A stretch of 46,047 bases of DNA from Actinomycetes bacterium (GCA_021796535.1 JAKABW010000014.1:1-46047), one strand, 5' to 3'. Numbered from the stretch's first letter, positions 1 to 8,652 are shown. The notes: generated from the letters alone by a model not told the origin. Program-made: numbers and translations.

Positions 1-259
1 ACTGACAGTAATAAATACTGCCTCAAATACCTTCTTTCTTCTAAAAAATATTAATATTTTTTATAAAAAAATAGATATTTTTACGACAATATAGCATGAA
101 ATGACATGAAGTAATACTCAAAATATTTTTGCCAACCTCATCATTTAAAACTTCACAAAAATTCAGAAGGTCACCTTATGTTAAGGTATGCCGGCGTCAG
201 AATACCGGACTTCATAGCTACCCATATACAAACACATACAAACACAAATGATTGCTTCG
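1..259. other. AT-rich gene-free stretch at left edge
   Basis: This stretch lies downstream of the zinc-ribbon gene and is very rich in A and T, especially over the first 150 bases. I see no open frame of useful length, no tRNA-like sequence and no convincing terminator. A short CCGG...CCGG inverted repeat is present near 191-209. I checked for RNase P RNA, which I recall sitting near this gene family in some actinobacteria, and did not see its conserved core words on either strand. Confidence 0.5.
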
Positions 260-967
260 TCATACAGATAGAAGTATGCGGCCGCACTGCTCGCAGTAAT
301 TGATTTCCCCTGAGTTGCGTTTGCATATTTCAACTTCGCTTGCGGAAAGTTGCAAATGGCAACCGGAGCACTTGCCCGCTTCTATTGTCGCCACACAAGA
401 GTCCTGATATCTTGGATATAGGCTTTTATATATCGCTGCCACTTCGGGGTTCAAATGTTTTATGATGTTGCTTCGCTGCTCATCAAGCTCTCCGATGCGC
501 CCTTTGATGTCTGTTTGCATCACGTCAATGACTCCCTGCAACGACTTTTCTTCGTCCCGTAAAGCGGTCATCTCTTCCTTGAGCTCACTTTGCTTCTCAG
601 ACAACAGCTCTTCTTCTTCCAGTAAATGTAGCTCTTCGTCTTCTAAGTTTTCCAGTTGGTGCAGCAAAGAAGAGAGTTCCGTTGCCACGGCTTCTTGGTC
701 CCGATAAGAAAGCGAACTGTTCGTCTTTGTTTCATTCTCAAGTGAATGAGCACGCAAACGAATTTTTTCCTGTCGTTTTTCTAAACCAGATTCACTATTT
801 TCGACTTCCGCCAACGCGGAATTAACTGAAGTCATCTTATTAAGCAAGCCACTGATCTGTGACTTGAGGTTATTACTCCTGACAACCTCAGGAGAAGAAA
901 GGAGTCTGTAGCGTAATTGGCTTAACTCAAGATCAACTTTGCCAAGTTCAGCTAAATTCTCGAACAT
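260..967 (-). CDS. C4-type zinc-ribbon, coiled-coil protein
   Basis: The product is about 235 residues. Residues 10-170 are rich in Glu, Leu, Lys and Gln with heptad-like spacing and should form a long helical hairpin or coiled coil. The C-terminus holds two CxxC pairs about 25 residues apart (CSGC and CEQC), a C4 zinc ribbon. This architecture is typical of the widespread zf-RING_7/DUF164 family, which in actinobacteria is a conserved single-copy gene proposed to bind nucleic acid or the translation machinery; the function here is inferred. The frame opens with GTG at 970 followed directly by ATG at 967; I prefer the ATG. It is the last gene of a minus-strand run after the SuhB-like and glucokinase genes. 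Confidence 0.88.
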   Translation of the reverse strand: MFENLAELGKVDLELSQLRYRLLSSPEVVRSNNLKSQISGLLNKMTSVNSALAEVENSESGLEKRQEKIRLRAHSLENETKTNSSLSYRDQEAVATELSSLLHQLENLEDEELHLLEEEELLSEKQSELKEEMTALRDEEKSLQGVIDVMQTDIKGRIGELDEQRSNIIKHLNPEVAAIYKSLYPRYQDSCVATIEAGKCSGCHLQLSASEVEICKRNSGEINYCEQCGRILLSV

Positions 968-1131
968 CACTTCATCTTATTCCATACATTAAAACTCAAC
1001 CATAAGTATCGCCAACAAATCCTTACCGTGCGATAAAAACTGCTTCCATGGCGACACACGAACAGAGCGGCTTGCTCTAAATGCCGACGTGCGGGAGTAT
1101 CTCATGACACAATTTTTTGGTAAAAGCTTTG

Positions 1132-1893
1132 TCATCTTTCTCTTTTTCTGCGATGTTCAAGCATGGCACTGAAAACCTCTTGAGAACATGCGGCAATCGG
1201 TGTTCTCCTTGCCGAATATTCACTTGTAATCAGGGGTCTGTCCCACACATCTCCAACGATTGCTCCCGCTTCTTGGGCAATAAATGCACCTGCCGCATAG
1301 TCCCAAACGCCGTGTGCATCCTCACCGTAATCCACGTAAGCATCAAATGTAGCATTGGCCACACAGCATAAATCAAGCGCGGCGGCACCATAGCATCTGA
1401 ACTGCCATGACCCCATTCCCGGAGGAGGAAGAGAGGAAACAGCTACGACCGCTGAAGATAATTGCCTGGATTTGTCAACCGTAATTTGTCGCCCGTTGAA
1501 TGTTGCCCCACCGCTGCTTATAGCCTCAAAAATAAGCGGCACCGCCAAATTTTCCACTCTGGCGGCCAGCACACCGGACTCACCCAAAAAACAGATGCTG
1601 ACCGCATACCACGGTAAACCTCTTGAGGCATTTGTGGAACCGTCTATGGGATCAATAATGACCAAAAAGCCGTTATTGCCTTTAGTGAGTCCGCTTTCTT
1701 CGCTGAGAACGGAAAAATTGGCGGCAGACAAATACTCCGATGCAGCTTTATCAGCCACTATGTCTATGTAATACTGCCCCGGTCTGTTGCCGGGACGATC
1801 CCAATCAGTGACTTCATTAAGCTGATTGCGTATGGCGTCCGTGACGTTTCTAGCCGTGGAAATCAAATCATCTTTGGTAAACACACAGTCCAT
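1132..1893 (-). CDS. suhB: Inositol monophosphatase family protein (SuhB/HisN-like)
   Basis: Mg-dependent sugar or inositol phosphate phosphatase, cytoplasmic. The three metal-binding motifs of the family are visible: SEES early, IDPIDGSTN in the middle, and VWDYAAG near the C-terminus. At about 253 residues it has the family's usual length. The frame extends to a TTG at 1911, but an ATG at 1893 with AGG a few bases upstream is the more ordinary start. It lies downstream of the polyphosphate-type glucokinase, 140 bases away, the same pairing as suhB-ppgK in mycobacteria. Substrate could be inositol 1-phosphate, histidinol phosphate or a related sugar phosphate; the sequence alone does not decide, so the symbol is tentative. 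Confidence 0.88.
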   Translation of the reverse strand: MDCVFTKDDLISTARNVTDAIRNQLNEVTDWDRPGNRPGQYYIDIVADKAASEYLSAANFSVLSEESGLTKGNNGFLVIIDPIDGSTNASRGLPWYAVSICFLGESGVLAARVENLAVPLIFEAISSGGATFNGRQITVDKSRQLSSAVVAVSSLPPPGMGSWQFRCYGAAALDLCCVANATFDAYVDYGEDAHGVWDYAAGAFIAQEAGAIVGDVWDRPLITSEYSARRTPIAACSQEVFSAMLEHRRKRER

Positions 1894-1934
1894 ATTAGCC
1901 TGTGCCGCCAAGCATAACTTATGCCGGATTCAAC

Positions 1935-1980
1935 GGATCCAAATAGCTCTGCGCATACTTCAGGCAAGTCGTTTGGATCC
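1935..1980. repeat. Inverted repeat between glucokinase and SuhB-like genes
   Basis: GGATCCAAA at 1935-1943 is matched by TTTGGATCC at 1972-1980 with a 28-base loop. The right arm is also the core of a self-palindrome TTGGATCCAA. A second small stem (GGCAA/TTGCC at 1983-1998) is followed by a T run on the plus strand. No plus-strand gene ends here, so terminator use is doubtful. It may be an RNA hairpin in the 5' leader of the suhB-like transcript. Confidence 0.35.
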
Positions 1981-2036
1981 AAGGCAAAAACATCTTGCCG
2001 TGTTTTTTATACAGCCTCAATGAGGATACGGCATTT

Positions 2037-2813
2037 TTAAGAATACGGAAACAACCCTTCTTCCCAGAGTTTGATGCCACCCAATATGCCGGCTATGTTT
2101 TTTACAAAAGTGACTTCTTCGTCAAGGATTCCTTCCAAGAATTCGGCATTGCCGCCGCCTATATAACATTTGTCATAATTCAGCAGAATTTTAAAATTCT
2201 CTATCGCCAGCTTAACCCTAAAGCACCACTTTTCCTTGCCTATTTTTTCAAAAGCGGCATTACCGAGCTGGTCGTTGTAAGTTTCTCCTTTTCTGAAAGG
2301 ATGGTGTGCCAGCTCCAAATGAGGCGCCACTTGTCCGTTATAAAATAATGCGGAACCAAGTCCGGTTCCAAGCGTAAGGACGAGTTCCAAACCGATACCC
2401 TCTATGACGGCAATTCCCTGCAATTCTGCATCGTTGGCGGATTTCACCGGTTTACCCAGTAAATCTGAAACGGCTTTATCAAGAGCGAAGCCCGTCCAAA
2501 GGGACAGGAGCTCTTCATCCTGTTCGAGTTTAATCCCCGGACCGGTCCGGGAAACAAAATGCGGAGCCGTCAATACTTTACCTTGACGCACGACTCCCGG
2601 GAAGCCTATGGACACCCTATCATATGCGGGCAATTGCGAAGACAGCTGCCCAATTATGTCCAACAAATTTTCAGGTTGAAACGGATAAGTCGTGGTTATG
2701 CGAACCCTTTTTGCGATCATCTGTCCGTCATTGTCAAGCACAGATGCTTTAATTCCGGTGCCGCCGACATCTATCGATAAAGTCAAAACGGGATCAAGAG
2801 TTTTTGCTTTCAT
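2037..2813 (-). CDS. ppgK: ROK-family polyphosphate glucokinase
   Basis: Phosphorylates glucose at C6, probably using polyphosphate and/or ATP, feeding glycolysis. The N-terminus has the phosphate-1 motif SIDVGGTGIKAS, followed by GFPG, the NDAELQG motif, the LGTGLGS phosphate-2 motif and the ELAHHPF segment expected to contact glucose. At 258 residues it matches actinobacterial PpgK enzymes in length, and NDAELQG is characteristic of that branch of ROK kinases. The neighbouring SuhB-like gene repeats the mycobacterial suhB-ppgK arrangement, and a sigma-70 gene lies 5 kb away. Polyphosphate use is inferred from family membership. Confidence 0.9.
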   Translation of the reverse strand: MKAKTLDPVLTLSIDVGGTGIKASVLDNDGQMIAKRVRITTTYPFQPENLLDIIGQLSSQLPAYDRVSIGFPGVVRQGKVLTAPHFVSRTGPGIKLEQDEELLSLWTGFALDKAVSDLLGKPVKSANDAELQGIAVIEGIGLELVLTLGTGLGSALFYNGQVAPHLELAHHPFRKGETYNDQLGNAAFEKIGKEKWCFRVKLAIENFKILLNYDKCYIGGGNAEFLEGILDEEVTFVKNIAGILGGIKLWEEGLFPYS

Positions 2814-2887
2814 CTAATCGAGCATATATGAGGTTGCCCCCGATGGCACATAGATATGCGGATAAGTTTTGCGGCGGAGCATATTGA

Positions 2888-4474
2888 CTAACAGTTTTTG
2901 GCTCCCATGGCCTTTCCTCCCAAACGCTCCCAGATTTGCAACAACTCCAAAAGCGTAAGCACCCCGAATCCGGTACCGCCTTTGGTCAGAAATCCGCTGT
3001 CATTGTCACTTCTGGCCGGACCTGCCATATCGATATGGGCCCAAGGGGTATCACCCACAAACTTCTCCAATACCAGACCCCCTATCAAAGCACCGGCTTT
3101 CGGTTTGGAAGCAACGTTTTTGATATCTGCTATTTCCGATTCAATCATCTGGTTGTAGCTTTCCGGCAATGGCAACTGCCAAAACTTTTCACCGCTTATT
3201 CTCGCCGCCTTAAAAATCATGTCCACAAGTCTTTGATCGTTAGTCATAACGCCGGCCACCGATTCTCCCAAGGCCACCACGCAGGCACCCGTCAGGGTAG
3301 CCAGGTCTATGATGGCATCCGGACTCTCTTCCGCCGCCAAAGTAAGGGCATCGGCCAAAACCAGTCTTCCTTCCGCATCGGTATTCAAAACCTCTATGGT
3401 TTTGCCGGATCTTGTTCGCAGAACGTCTCCCGGTTTCGTCGGAAAAGCCGAAGGCAAATTTTCAGACATTGCCATAATGCCTATGACGTTTAATGGAATC
3501 TGAAGTTCATTCAAAACAGACATAGTCGCCAATACGGCCGCCGCTCCCGACATATCTGTTTTCATTGTCATCATTGCTTCGGGAGATTTGAGCGAAAGGC
3601 CGCCGGAATCAAACGTTATCCCCTTGCCCACGAGAACGACTTTGGGCAATTCATTCCCATTGCCGGCATCTGGGTGGTAGGTGAGTTTAACCAATCTGCA
3701 CTCTTCTTCGGACCCGCTGGAAACGCCCAAAAGAGCGCCGAGCCCGGCTTTCTCGGCTGCCGCCTTGTCCAAAATATCAGACAACAGATTCGACGATTTT
3801 GCTATCTCCGAAGCTACTTCGGCAAAACGCGTGGGAGTCAACTCTCCCGCCGGTTCATTAATTAAATCCCTCGCCAAATAAACCGCTTTTGCGGTTATTG
3901 TTGCATAATCTGCCGCCGTCGATAAAAGTTGCGATTCCCCGGCAGAAAAGTAAAGACTGATGGTATTTTTCGCGGCAATGCCGCTTCGGCCTTTGACCGG
4001 TTGGGGCACCGAGCGGTACTTATCAAAAGAGTAAGAAGCCAAAGCAGCCCCTTGGGCAAAAGCTGCCAGCAAATCTGCCGTCTTTTTTTCAACCGACGAA
4101 GCGCCATCCGTCGGCTGCCAGCGGTCATACGCGTCCAATAAAGATTGCAGATCAAACTCTATTATGTCGGCGTGCGGAACCGCCTTGATCGCCGAAGCTC
4201 CGACTCTGCGCATGATATCCGTATCGAGCTTCCTGAACTCTCCTGCGCCCGCCACAACAACGAGTTCCTCCCCGGAAGGAAACACCATGGTTTGACCGGG
4301 ACGCGCAGAAAACCCCGTGGCAAGCAGAAGAGACCTCTCCGGCAGATATCCGACCGATTCGTCCAGATTTTCCTTAAAAGACAGGACCGCTTTTACCGCC
4401 ACCTCTGACAAACTCGGTTCTCGGTAATATTTTTCGGCACTAACCCGAATTGCCAATCTTTCTTTCGGCTTCAT
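2888..4474 (-). CDS. pepA: Leucyl aminopeptidase (M17 family)
   Basis: Cytoplasmic two-metal aminopeptidase that removes N-terminal residues from peptides. The M17 active site is complete: KGITFDSGGLSLK with the metal-binding Lys and Asp, a second Asp in KTDMSG, and the signature NTDAEGRLVLADAL with Asp, Glu and the catalytic Arg. The length of 528 residues is normal, with a variable N-terminal domain before residue 190. The ATG at 4474 abuts the TAA of the upstream adenosyltransferase gene, and a strong GAGGAGG ribosome-binding site lies inside the end of that gene (4480-4486), so the two are co-transcribed and probably translationally coupled. Confidence 0.95.
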   Translation of the reverse strand: MKPKERLAIRVSAEKYYREPSLSEVAVKAVLSFKENLDESVGYLPERSLLLATGFSARPGQTMVFPSGEELVVVAGAGEFRKLDTDIMRRVGASAIKAVPHADIIEFDLQSLLDAYDRWQPTDGASSVEKKTADLLAAFAQGAALASYSFDKYRSVPQPVKGRSGIAAKNTISLYFSAGESQLLSTAADYATITAKAVYLARDLINEPAGELTPTRFAEVASEIAKSSNLLSDILDKAAAEKAGLGALLGVSSGSEEECRLVKLTYHPDAGNGNELPKVVLVGKGITFDSGGLSLKSPEAMMTMKTDMSGAAAVLATMSVLNELQIPLNVIGIMAMSENLPSAFPTKPGDVLRTRSGKTIEVLNTDAEGRLVLADALTLAAEESPDAIIDLATLTGACVVALGESVAGVMTNDQRLVDMIFKAARISGEKFWQLPLPESYNQMIESEIADIKNVASKPKAGALIGGLVLEKFVGDTPWAHIDMAGPARSDNDSGFLTKGGTGFGVLTLLELLQIWERLGGKAMGAKNC

Positions 4475-5119
4475 TTAAACCTCCTCGTTGTTTACAATAA
4501 TCTCCGGTGCGGCAACTGTTGGCTCGATTTCAACCCTCTCGGCACTGAGTATGTGATTTGGTTCTACGCTTCTGGCCAAGGCCCAACACCAGTCGGACAG
4601 TCTGTTGAGATACTGCTGGACGTCGGTTGCGCCCATTCCCATGCCGACTATTTCCCGCTCCGCCCTTCTCACCACAGTCCTGGCAAAATCCAAATAAGAC
4701 GACAATTTGGATTCTCCGGGCAAAACAAAGCCTCTTGCCAAATCGACTTTTTGCATTATCCGATCTATCGACTGCTCCAGAAGCAGAGTCTTTCCCCTAA
4801 TGTCGTCCGGAGCCTGTTTCTTGCCGGTGCCCGCTTTGCGCGATCCCTCTGTGTCTGCCGCAGCGTTTTCTTCTTGCGTTAAATCCGTACTTGCCACGAC
4901 GGCCATCACCGCCCATAAATCTCTTTCCGTATCCAAAATCAGTTTATTTATCCGGATATCGTTACATTCGGCACGCGCCATACCCAAAACAGCCTGTATT
5001 TCGTCTATATCCCCCAAAGCACAAATCGCCGCATGGCTTTTGCTTACCTTGGCTCCGTCTCTTAATCTTGTTGTGCCAAAATCACCATTTTTGGTATAAA
5101 TACGCACTTTATCAACCAC
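4475..5119 (-). CDS. PduO-type cob(I)alamin adenosyltransferase
   Basis: Transfers the adenosyl group of ATP to cob(I)alamin to make adenosylcobalamin. The N-terminal YTKNGDFGTTRLRDG segment is the ATP-binding motif of the PduO family (usual form TKxGDxGxT), and the later FVLPGES and RTVVRRAERE segments match the conserved helices that carry active-site Arg residues. The length of 214 residues is normal; an insert around residues 85-105 (acidic, then Lys-rich) is not part of the core. Start is GTG at 5119, six bases after the stop of the phosphatase-like gene. No B12-dependent mutase or cobalamin synthesis gene is in the window. Confidence 0.92.
   Translation of the reverse strand: MVDKVRIYTKNGDFGTTRLRDGAKVSKSHAAICALGDIDEIQAVLGMARAECNDIRINKLILDTERDLWAVMAVVASTDLTQEENAAADTEGSRKAGTGKKQAPDDIRGKTLLLEQSIDRIMQKVDLARGFVLPGESKLSSYLDFARTVVRRAEREIVGMGMGATDVQQYLNRLSDWCWALARSVEPNHILSAERVEIEPTVAAPEIIVNNEEV
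4480..4486 (-). promoter_or_regulatory. Strong Shine-Dalgarno of pepA inside upstream gene
   Basis: On the minus strand GAGGAGG lies five bases before the pepA ATG and within the last codons of the adenosyltransferase gene. It fixes the pepA start and implies translational coupling. Confidence 0.8.
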
Positions 5120-5125
5120 TTTCTT

Positions 5126-6415
5126 TTATTGTGACACGTGCGTCAGCAAAGGAACGAAAAGCTCTGCGCTTGTCATGCCTCCGTGTCTGGCTATCAACTT
5201 TAAATCCCCGGTATCGTACGGATCGAAAAAGGCCAACGGTTCGGTGGGAATAACGGCTACGTCTCCAAGCCGGCTTCTGTATTCTGCGCTGAGTTGTCCG
5301 CCGAAAAGCCCGGCGTCAACCAGTTCGTCTAAAGTCGCCACCACGGCCACATCGCCAAAACTCTCCAAAGAGATTCTTTTGACTTCCTCTGCGGTGCCTT
5401 CCGCTGCGTGCAACCACCTAAACCTGCCCTCGCCGGAAAGCAGGGTTACCTTATCCGCAATGCTTGTCGGCAACTTGAGAAGCGGTTTTTTCACCTCGAC
5501 CTGCCCGTGGTCTGCCGTAACGACCAGGGTTGTATCCCCGGGCAAACAATTTAGGATGCTTTCCACCAAAGCATCCACAAAAGACAGCTCTTGATCGTAG
5601 TACTCTCCAAAACCGTATTCGTGAGCCACTTTATCTATGCCGTCGTAATAAAGATAAAGAAACTTCTTTCCTTCTTTCAGAAGATTCTTTGCGGTGACTA
5701 TCAGATTGGAAGGCACTCTCCAACCGTGCAATGGGGTGCCCCTCAAGTGTAAACTGGAGAATCCCGTGGCATCAAACTCTTTTCGGGAGACCACCGACAC
5801 GTCACAACCTTTGAACGGTAAATGGGGTTGCAGCTTTGCCGGATCCAATCCGTGCTCCCCCAGACGGTCTTTGGTAGACCAGCGCAGGACGTTCAAAATA
5901 TCGTTGTCCAAAACCTTCATTCTGTAGCCGAGCACGCCGTGACGGGCCGGGGTCATCCCCGTGGTAATAGACGTAAGTGCCGTGGAGGTGGTGGTCGGCG
6001 CCACAGACGATATGCACTTCGTATTCATTCCTGCTAAGGTCGGCGCTATCTCTTTTCTCTCCGTCAGCTGCTCATACCCGAGCCCGTCCAAAACAAGCAA
6101 TACATAGCGCTCCGACATCCCGATACTTTCCGAAACAAGGTCTTTTTCCGGCACCGGCCTGTCGTCTTCTCCGGAAAAAGACACTAGGGCATCAGAGGCC
6201 GCCGCAATTTCGGCCTCCGCTGAGTGAAAAGCCTCCTTTTGTTTTAATAAACTGTCACGTATGGAAGGCATAATGCGCGTTATACAGGCATTATCGTAAT
6301 CGGGTATAAGAAAATCCGCCTTTTTGATGTCACCCTTGTCGAGTAATGCGCCGGAAAACACAATATCTTTTTTGCTTAGTGACATTTTTATCGGCTCCAT
6401 AATAATTTTACTCAC
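5126..6415 (-). CDS. Alkaline-phosphatase superfamily hydrolase (nucleotide pyrophosphatase/phosphodiesterase-like)
   Basis: A 429-residue member of the alkaline phosphatase fold. Metal and nucleophile motifs are visible: VLLVLDGLGYEQL, then SVAPTTTSTALTSITTGMTPARHGVLGY with the Thr nucleophile region, YYDGIDKVAHEYG in the middle, VVTADHGQVE, and a C-terminal RHGGMT. These are the two-metal site residues of type I phosphodiesterase/nucleotide pyrophosphatase enzymes. No signal peptide or membrane segment is visible, so it appears cytoplasmic. The frame opens at GTG 6415; ATG codons at 6400 and 6385 are alternatives, the last with GGAG nine bases upstream. It heads the minus-strand run towards pepA and is divergent from the Rrf2 gene. 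Substrate is unknown. Confidence 0.88.
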   Translation of the reverse strand: MSKIIMEPIKMSLSKKDIVFSGALLDKGDIKKADFLIPDYDNACITRIMPSIRDSLLKQKEAFHSAEAEIAAASDALVSFSGEDDRPVPEKDLVSESIGMSERYVLLVLDGLGYEQLTERKEIAPTLAGMNTKCISSVAPTTTSTALTSITTGMTPARHGVLGYRMKVLDNDILNVLRWSTKDRLGEHGLDPAKLQPHLPFKGCDVSVVSRKEFDATGFSSLHLRGTPLHGWRVPSNLIVTAKNLLKEGKKFLYLYYDGIDKVAHEYGFGEYYDQELSFVDALVESILNCLPGDTTLVVTADHGQVEVKKPLLKLPTSIADKVTLLSGEGRFRWLHAAEGTAEEVKRISLESFGDVAVVATLDELVDAGLFGGQLSAEYRSRLGDVAVIPTEPLAFFDPYDTGDLKLIARHGGMTSAELFVPLLTHVSQ

Positions 6416-6459
6416 AATAAATATTAGTAACGGTCCAAGTTTACATCTACGATAGTAAT

Positions 6460-6921
6460 GTGAGAGTATCTACGCGTGGGGACTATGCCTGTCGGGCACT
6501 GCTGTCTTTGGCATTGAGAGATGCCGGGCCTTTGTCCGTACCCGTCTCCGTGCGTGACATAGCAGAAAGAACCGGACTCCCTCAGCCTTATCTGGAACAA
6601 ATCCTTCTTGCCCTGAAAGGTGCCGGCGTAGTGCAGTCCAAACGCGGTGTCGGGGGAGGATACGTACTCAGCAGGGCGCCGCAAGAAATTACCTTGGGAG
6701 AAATTGTTGCGGCAGTAGACGGTCCCATTACCGTGGGAGATTTTGGTTCTCCACATCAAAACGGTGCGTGCGATCACGAAGGCCAGTGTGTTTTGCTTGC
6801 CGTATGGGAAGAAGTGGGAGCGCATATGCGCGAGCATTTGGACACCTACACTCTGGAAGATATGGTGACGCGAACGAGACGGGGTAACTATACGGTTTAC
6901 GTCGCCAATCAAAGCGTGTAA
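6460..6921 (+). CDS. Rrf2-family transcriptional regulator
   Basis: A 153-residue winged-helix regulator. The N-terminus (VSTRGDYACRALLSLAL) and the helix-turn-helix region (RDIAERTGLPQPYLEQILLALKGAGVVQSKRGVGGGYVLSR) are textbook Rrf2. The segment that carries three cysteines in Fe-S members here has only two (CDHEGQC), followed by VLLAVW, so it resembles the members that do not clearly bind a cluster. Start is GTG at 6460; the overlapping ATG at 6458 is out of frame. A TACGAT -10-like hexamer ends six bases before the GTG, so leaderless translation is possible. It is divergent from the phosphatase-like gene with only about 44 bases between them. Confidence 0.92.
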   Translation: MRVSTRGDYACRALLSLALRDAGPLSVPVSVRDIAERTGLPQPYLEQILLALKGAGVVQSKRGVGGGYVLSRAPQEITLGEIVAAVDGPITVGDFGSPHQNGACDHEGQCVLLAVWEEVGAHMREHLDTYTLEDMVTRTRRGNYTVYVANQSV

Positions 6922-6965
6922 GCAGTCCCGTCGACCGGGCGGCATCAAAACAATCACACGACCGG

Positions 6966-7550
6966 CTAGATATTCCATGACACGATCGTACCGACGGATG
7001 CTTGTCCGGACAAAACGGCTACCCTGGCTGTATCAAACTGAATTTTTTGGGCAAACATAATATCTTCTCCGATGAAAACAGCCGCCAGCGCTCTTGAAAA
7101 ATGGCCGTGAGAAAAAACGGCTATGGGTTTATCCAGATTTTTGACGGAATCCAAAAAATTCTCACACCTTTTGACGACCTGGCCGACGCTTTCTCCGTTC
7201 AATGCCCCGCAACGGTAAATATCCCACCCCGGCTCTCTCGTCTGAATTTCTTGTTTGGTGAGCCCCTCGTATGCGCCATAATCCCACTCCAACAAGTTGG
7301 GGTCGGGTCTTGCCTTTAAGCCCGCCAGTTCACAGGTCATCATGGCCCGCTGCAAAGGTGACGAGAAAACGTGCCGAAATTGCACTGCTGCGAGCAGGCC
7401 TTTTAATGACGCAGCGGCCGCAACACCGCTTTGGTCAAGTTGTAAATCGGTTCTCCCCGTATGACGGCCGGTTTTACTCCATGGCGTGGCGCCGTGCCTT
7501 ACGAGGTAGATATCTCCTTCGAGCAGCAAGTTACGTTCTATATCCAGCAT
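6966..7550 (-). CDS. Histidine phosphatase superfamily protein (phosphoglycerate mutase-like)
   Basis: A 194-residue histidine phosphatase. The catalytic RHG motif is in YLVRHGATPW near the N-terminus, followed by GRTDLQL, the acidic WDYGAYEG segment and the second catalytic His in FSHGHFSRALA. The small size and sequence separate it from the true glycolytic mutase encoded at 28450-29193; the actual substrate (sugar phosphate, nucleotide or cobalamin precursor) is not evident. ATG at 7550 is preceded by GAGGTG four bases upstream. It converges with the Rrf2 gene, with 44 bases between the stops. Confidence 0.9.
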   Translation of the reverse strand: MLDIERNLLLEGDIYLVRHGATPWSKTGRHTGRTDLQLDQSGVAAAASLKGLLAAVQFRHVFSSPLQRAMMTCELAGLKARPDPNLLEWDYGAYEGLTKQEIQTREPGWDIYRCGALNGESVGQVVKRCENFLDSVKNLDKPIAVFSHGHFSRALAAVFIGEDIMFAQKIQFDTARVAVLSGQASVGTIVSWNI

Positions 7551-7851
7551 ATATCACCTCTTCGACAGACAATTGACTCCGACTCATACCAAAATGCAGT
7601 CGCACTAAAGGCAGCGGAAACGGATCTCACGCATCCCACCGGACCAATCAAATTCTGGCAGGCAAGATTTATAAGATTCTAGGGTAAAAAACATTTTTTC
7701 GCCAATTCTTGCCGTTAGGCAAGTGGCGGGTGTTGAAAAACATCGAATTTCAATTAAATAACTTTATTTATGGAATGTTTAAGACACCGGTGACGTTGGA
7801 AAAAGTAATTGCAAGTACAACAAATCTTAAGTATAAGCATTGGAAGACGAC
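7551..7851. other. Intergenic region between divergent phosphatase and sigma-factor genes
   Basis: No gene is seen. The stretch contains a bulged hairpin at 7700-7728 and, for the sigma gene, a weak promoter candidate TTGAAA (7733-7738) with a 16-base spacer to TAAATA (7755-7760). The remainder is AT-rich with no open frame that I would defend. Confidence 0.45.
7700..7728. repeat. Bulged inverted repeat upstream of sigma-factor gene
   Basis: CTTGCC-GTTA-GGCAAG at 7708-7723 is a perfect six-pair hairpin. It is extended by CGCCA (7700-7704) pairing with TGGCG (7724-7728) across a three-base ATT bulge. It sits just before a possible -35 at 7733, so it could be an operator or an RNA structure; no U-tract follows on the plus strand. 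Confidence 0.4.
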
Positions 7852-8652
7852 ATGAAGAAAAGTGACCACACTGAGCTGACAAACGGAGAAACCGACGAAA
7901 GATCCGGAGGTTCTCTCGACCCCATGAGACTTTTTCTGGATGACATAGGAAGATATCCCCTACTTGACACAGAAGGACAGACACTCCTGGCACAAAGAGT
8001 TGCGGAGGGAGATCCAAAAGCAAAAGCGGAAATGATTGCGACAAATTTGCGGCTTGTGGTGCACTGGGCCAGGCGCTACCAAGGAAGAGGCGTAGATTTA
8101 GTGGATCTCGTACAGGAAGGTACGTTTGGCCTTGTCAGAGCGGTTGAAAAATTTGACTGGAAAAGAGGCTTCAAGTTTTCCACATACGCAACTTGGTGGA
8201 TCAGGCAGTCTTTGCAAAGAGCTGTGCAATCAAAAGGCCGGGCCATACGCCTGCCGGAAGATGCCGTTGCCCAAGAAATGGCCACAGAAAAAGACGGCGG
8301 AGATGTTCAGCTCAGATTACCCAGGGTCGTGGCAAGTCTTGACCAACCTTTGGGAATCGACGTCAATGCCACGCTGGGAGATGTCATTACCGATGAAACA
8401 TCTTTAATGGAAGACGAAATCGCGACAAACCTTTCCATCGGAAGCCTCCTTGGTGCGATTGAGCGGCTACCCAAACTGGATCAGGATGTCGTAAGGCTGA
8501 GATTCGGACTGGGCGGGCAACCTCCGTGTTCACTCGAAAATACAGCCAAAACTTTGGGAATAGGAGTACGCAGGGTAAGGAGTCTGGAAGCCAACGCTTT
8601 GAGATTCTTGGCCGCACAGCCAGAAGTAAGTTCTCTTTACTCGGCCGCCTAG
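7852..8652 (+). CDS. Sigma-70 family (group 2-like) RNA polymerase sigma factor
   Basis: Directs RNA polymerase to a promoter set. Region 1.2 begins with DPMRLFLDDIGRYPLL. Region 2 is complete, with NLRLVVHWARRYQGRGVDL, DLVQEGTFGLVRAVEKFDW and FKFSTYATWWIRQSLQRAV, the part that reads the -10 element. Region 3 is short, and region 4 follows from about residue 200 (IERLPKLDQDVVRLRFGL, then an HTH with LGIGVRRVRSLEANAL). At 266 residues and without region 1.1 it is a group-2 type rather than the housekeeping factor. The frame extends to a TTG at 7840, but GGAAG at 7842-7846 is a good ribosome-binding site for the ATG at 7852. It converges with rluD; the two coding regions overlap by 4 bases at their 3' ends. 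Confidence 0.92.
   Translation: MKKSDHTELTNGETDERSGGSLDPMRLFLDDIGRYPLLDTEGQTLLAQRVAEGDPKAKAEMIATNLRLVVHWARRYQGRGVDLVDLVQEGTFGLVRAVEKFDWKRGFKFSTYATWWIRQSLQRAVQSKGRAIRLPEDAVAQEMATEKDGGDVQLRLPRVVASLDQPLGIDVNATLGDVITDETSLMEDEIATNLSIGSLLGAIERLPKLDQDVVRLRFGLGGQPPCSLENTAKTLGIGVRRVRSLEANALRFLAAQPEVSSLYSAA

Noticed and set aside
1-259. RNase P RNA next to the zinc-ribbon gene
   Set aside because: The conserved core words of RNase P RNA are absent on both strands and the stretch is too AT-rich.
462-707. Ser-rich plus-strand frame inside the zinc-ribbon gene and the many similar overlapping frames
   Set aside because: These are antisense shadows of genes with clear families; their compositions are complements of the real codons.
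6460-6921. Fe-S cluster in the first Rrf2 regulator
   Set aside because: Only two cysteines remain in the ligand region and no third ligand is evident, so I did not claim a cluster.
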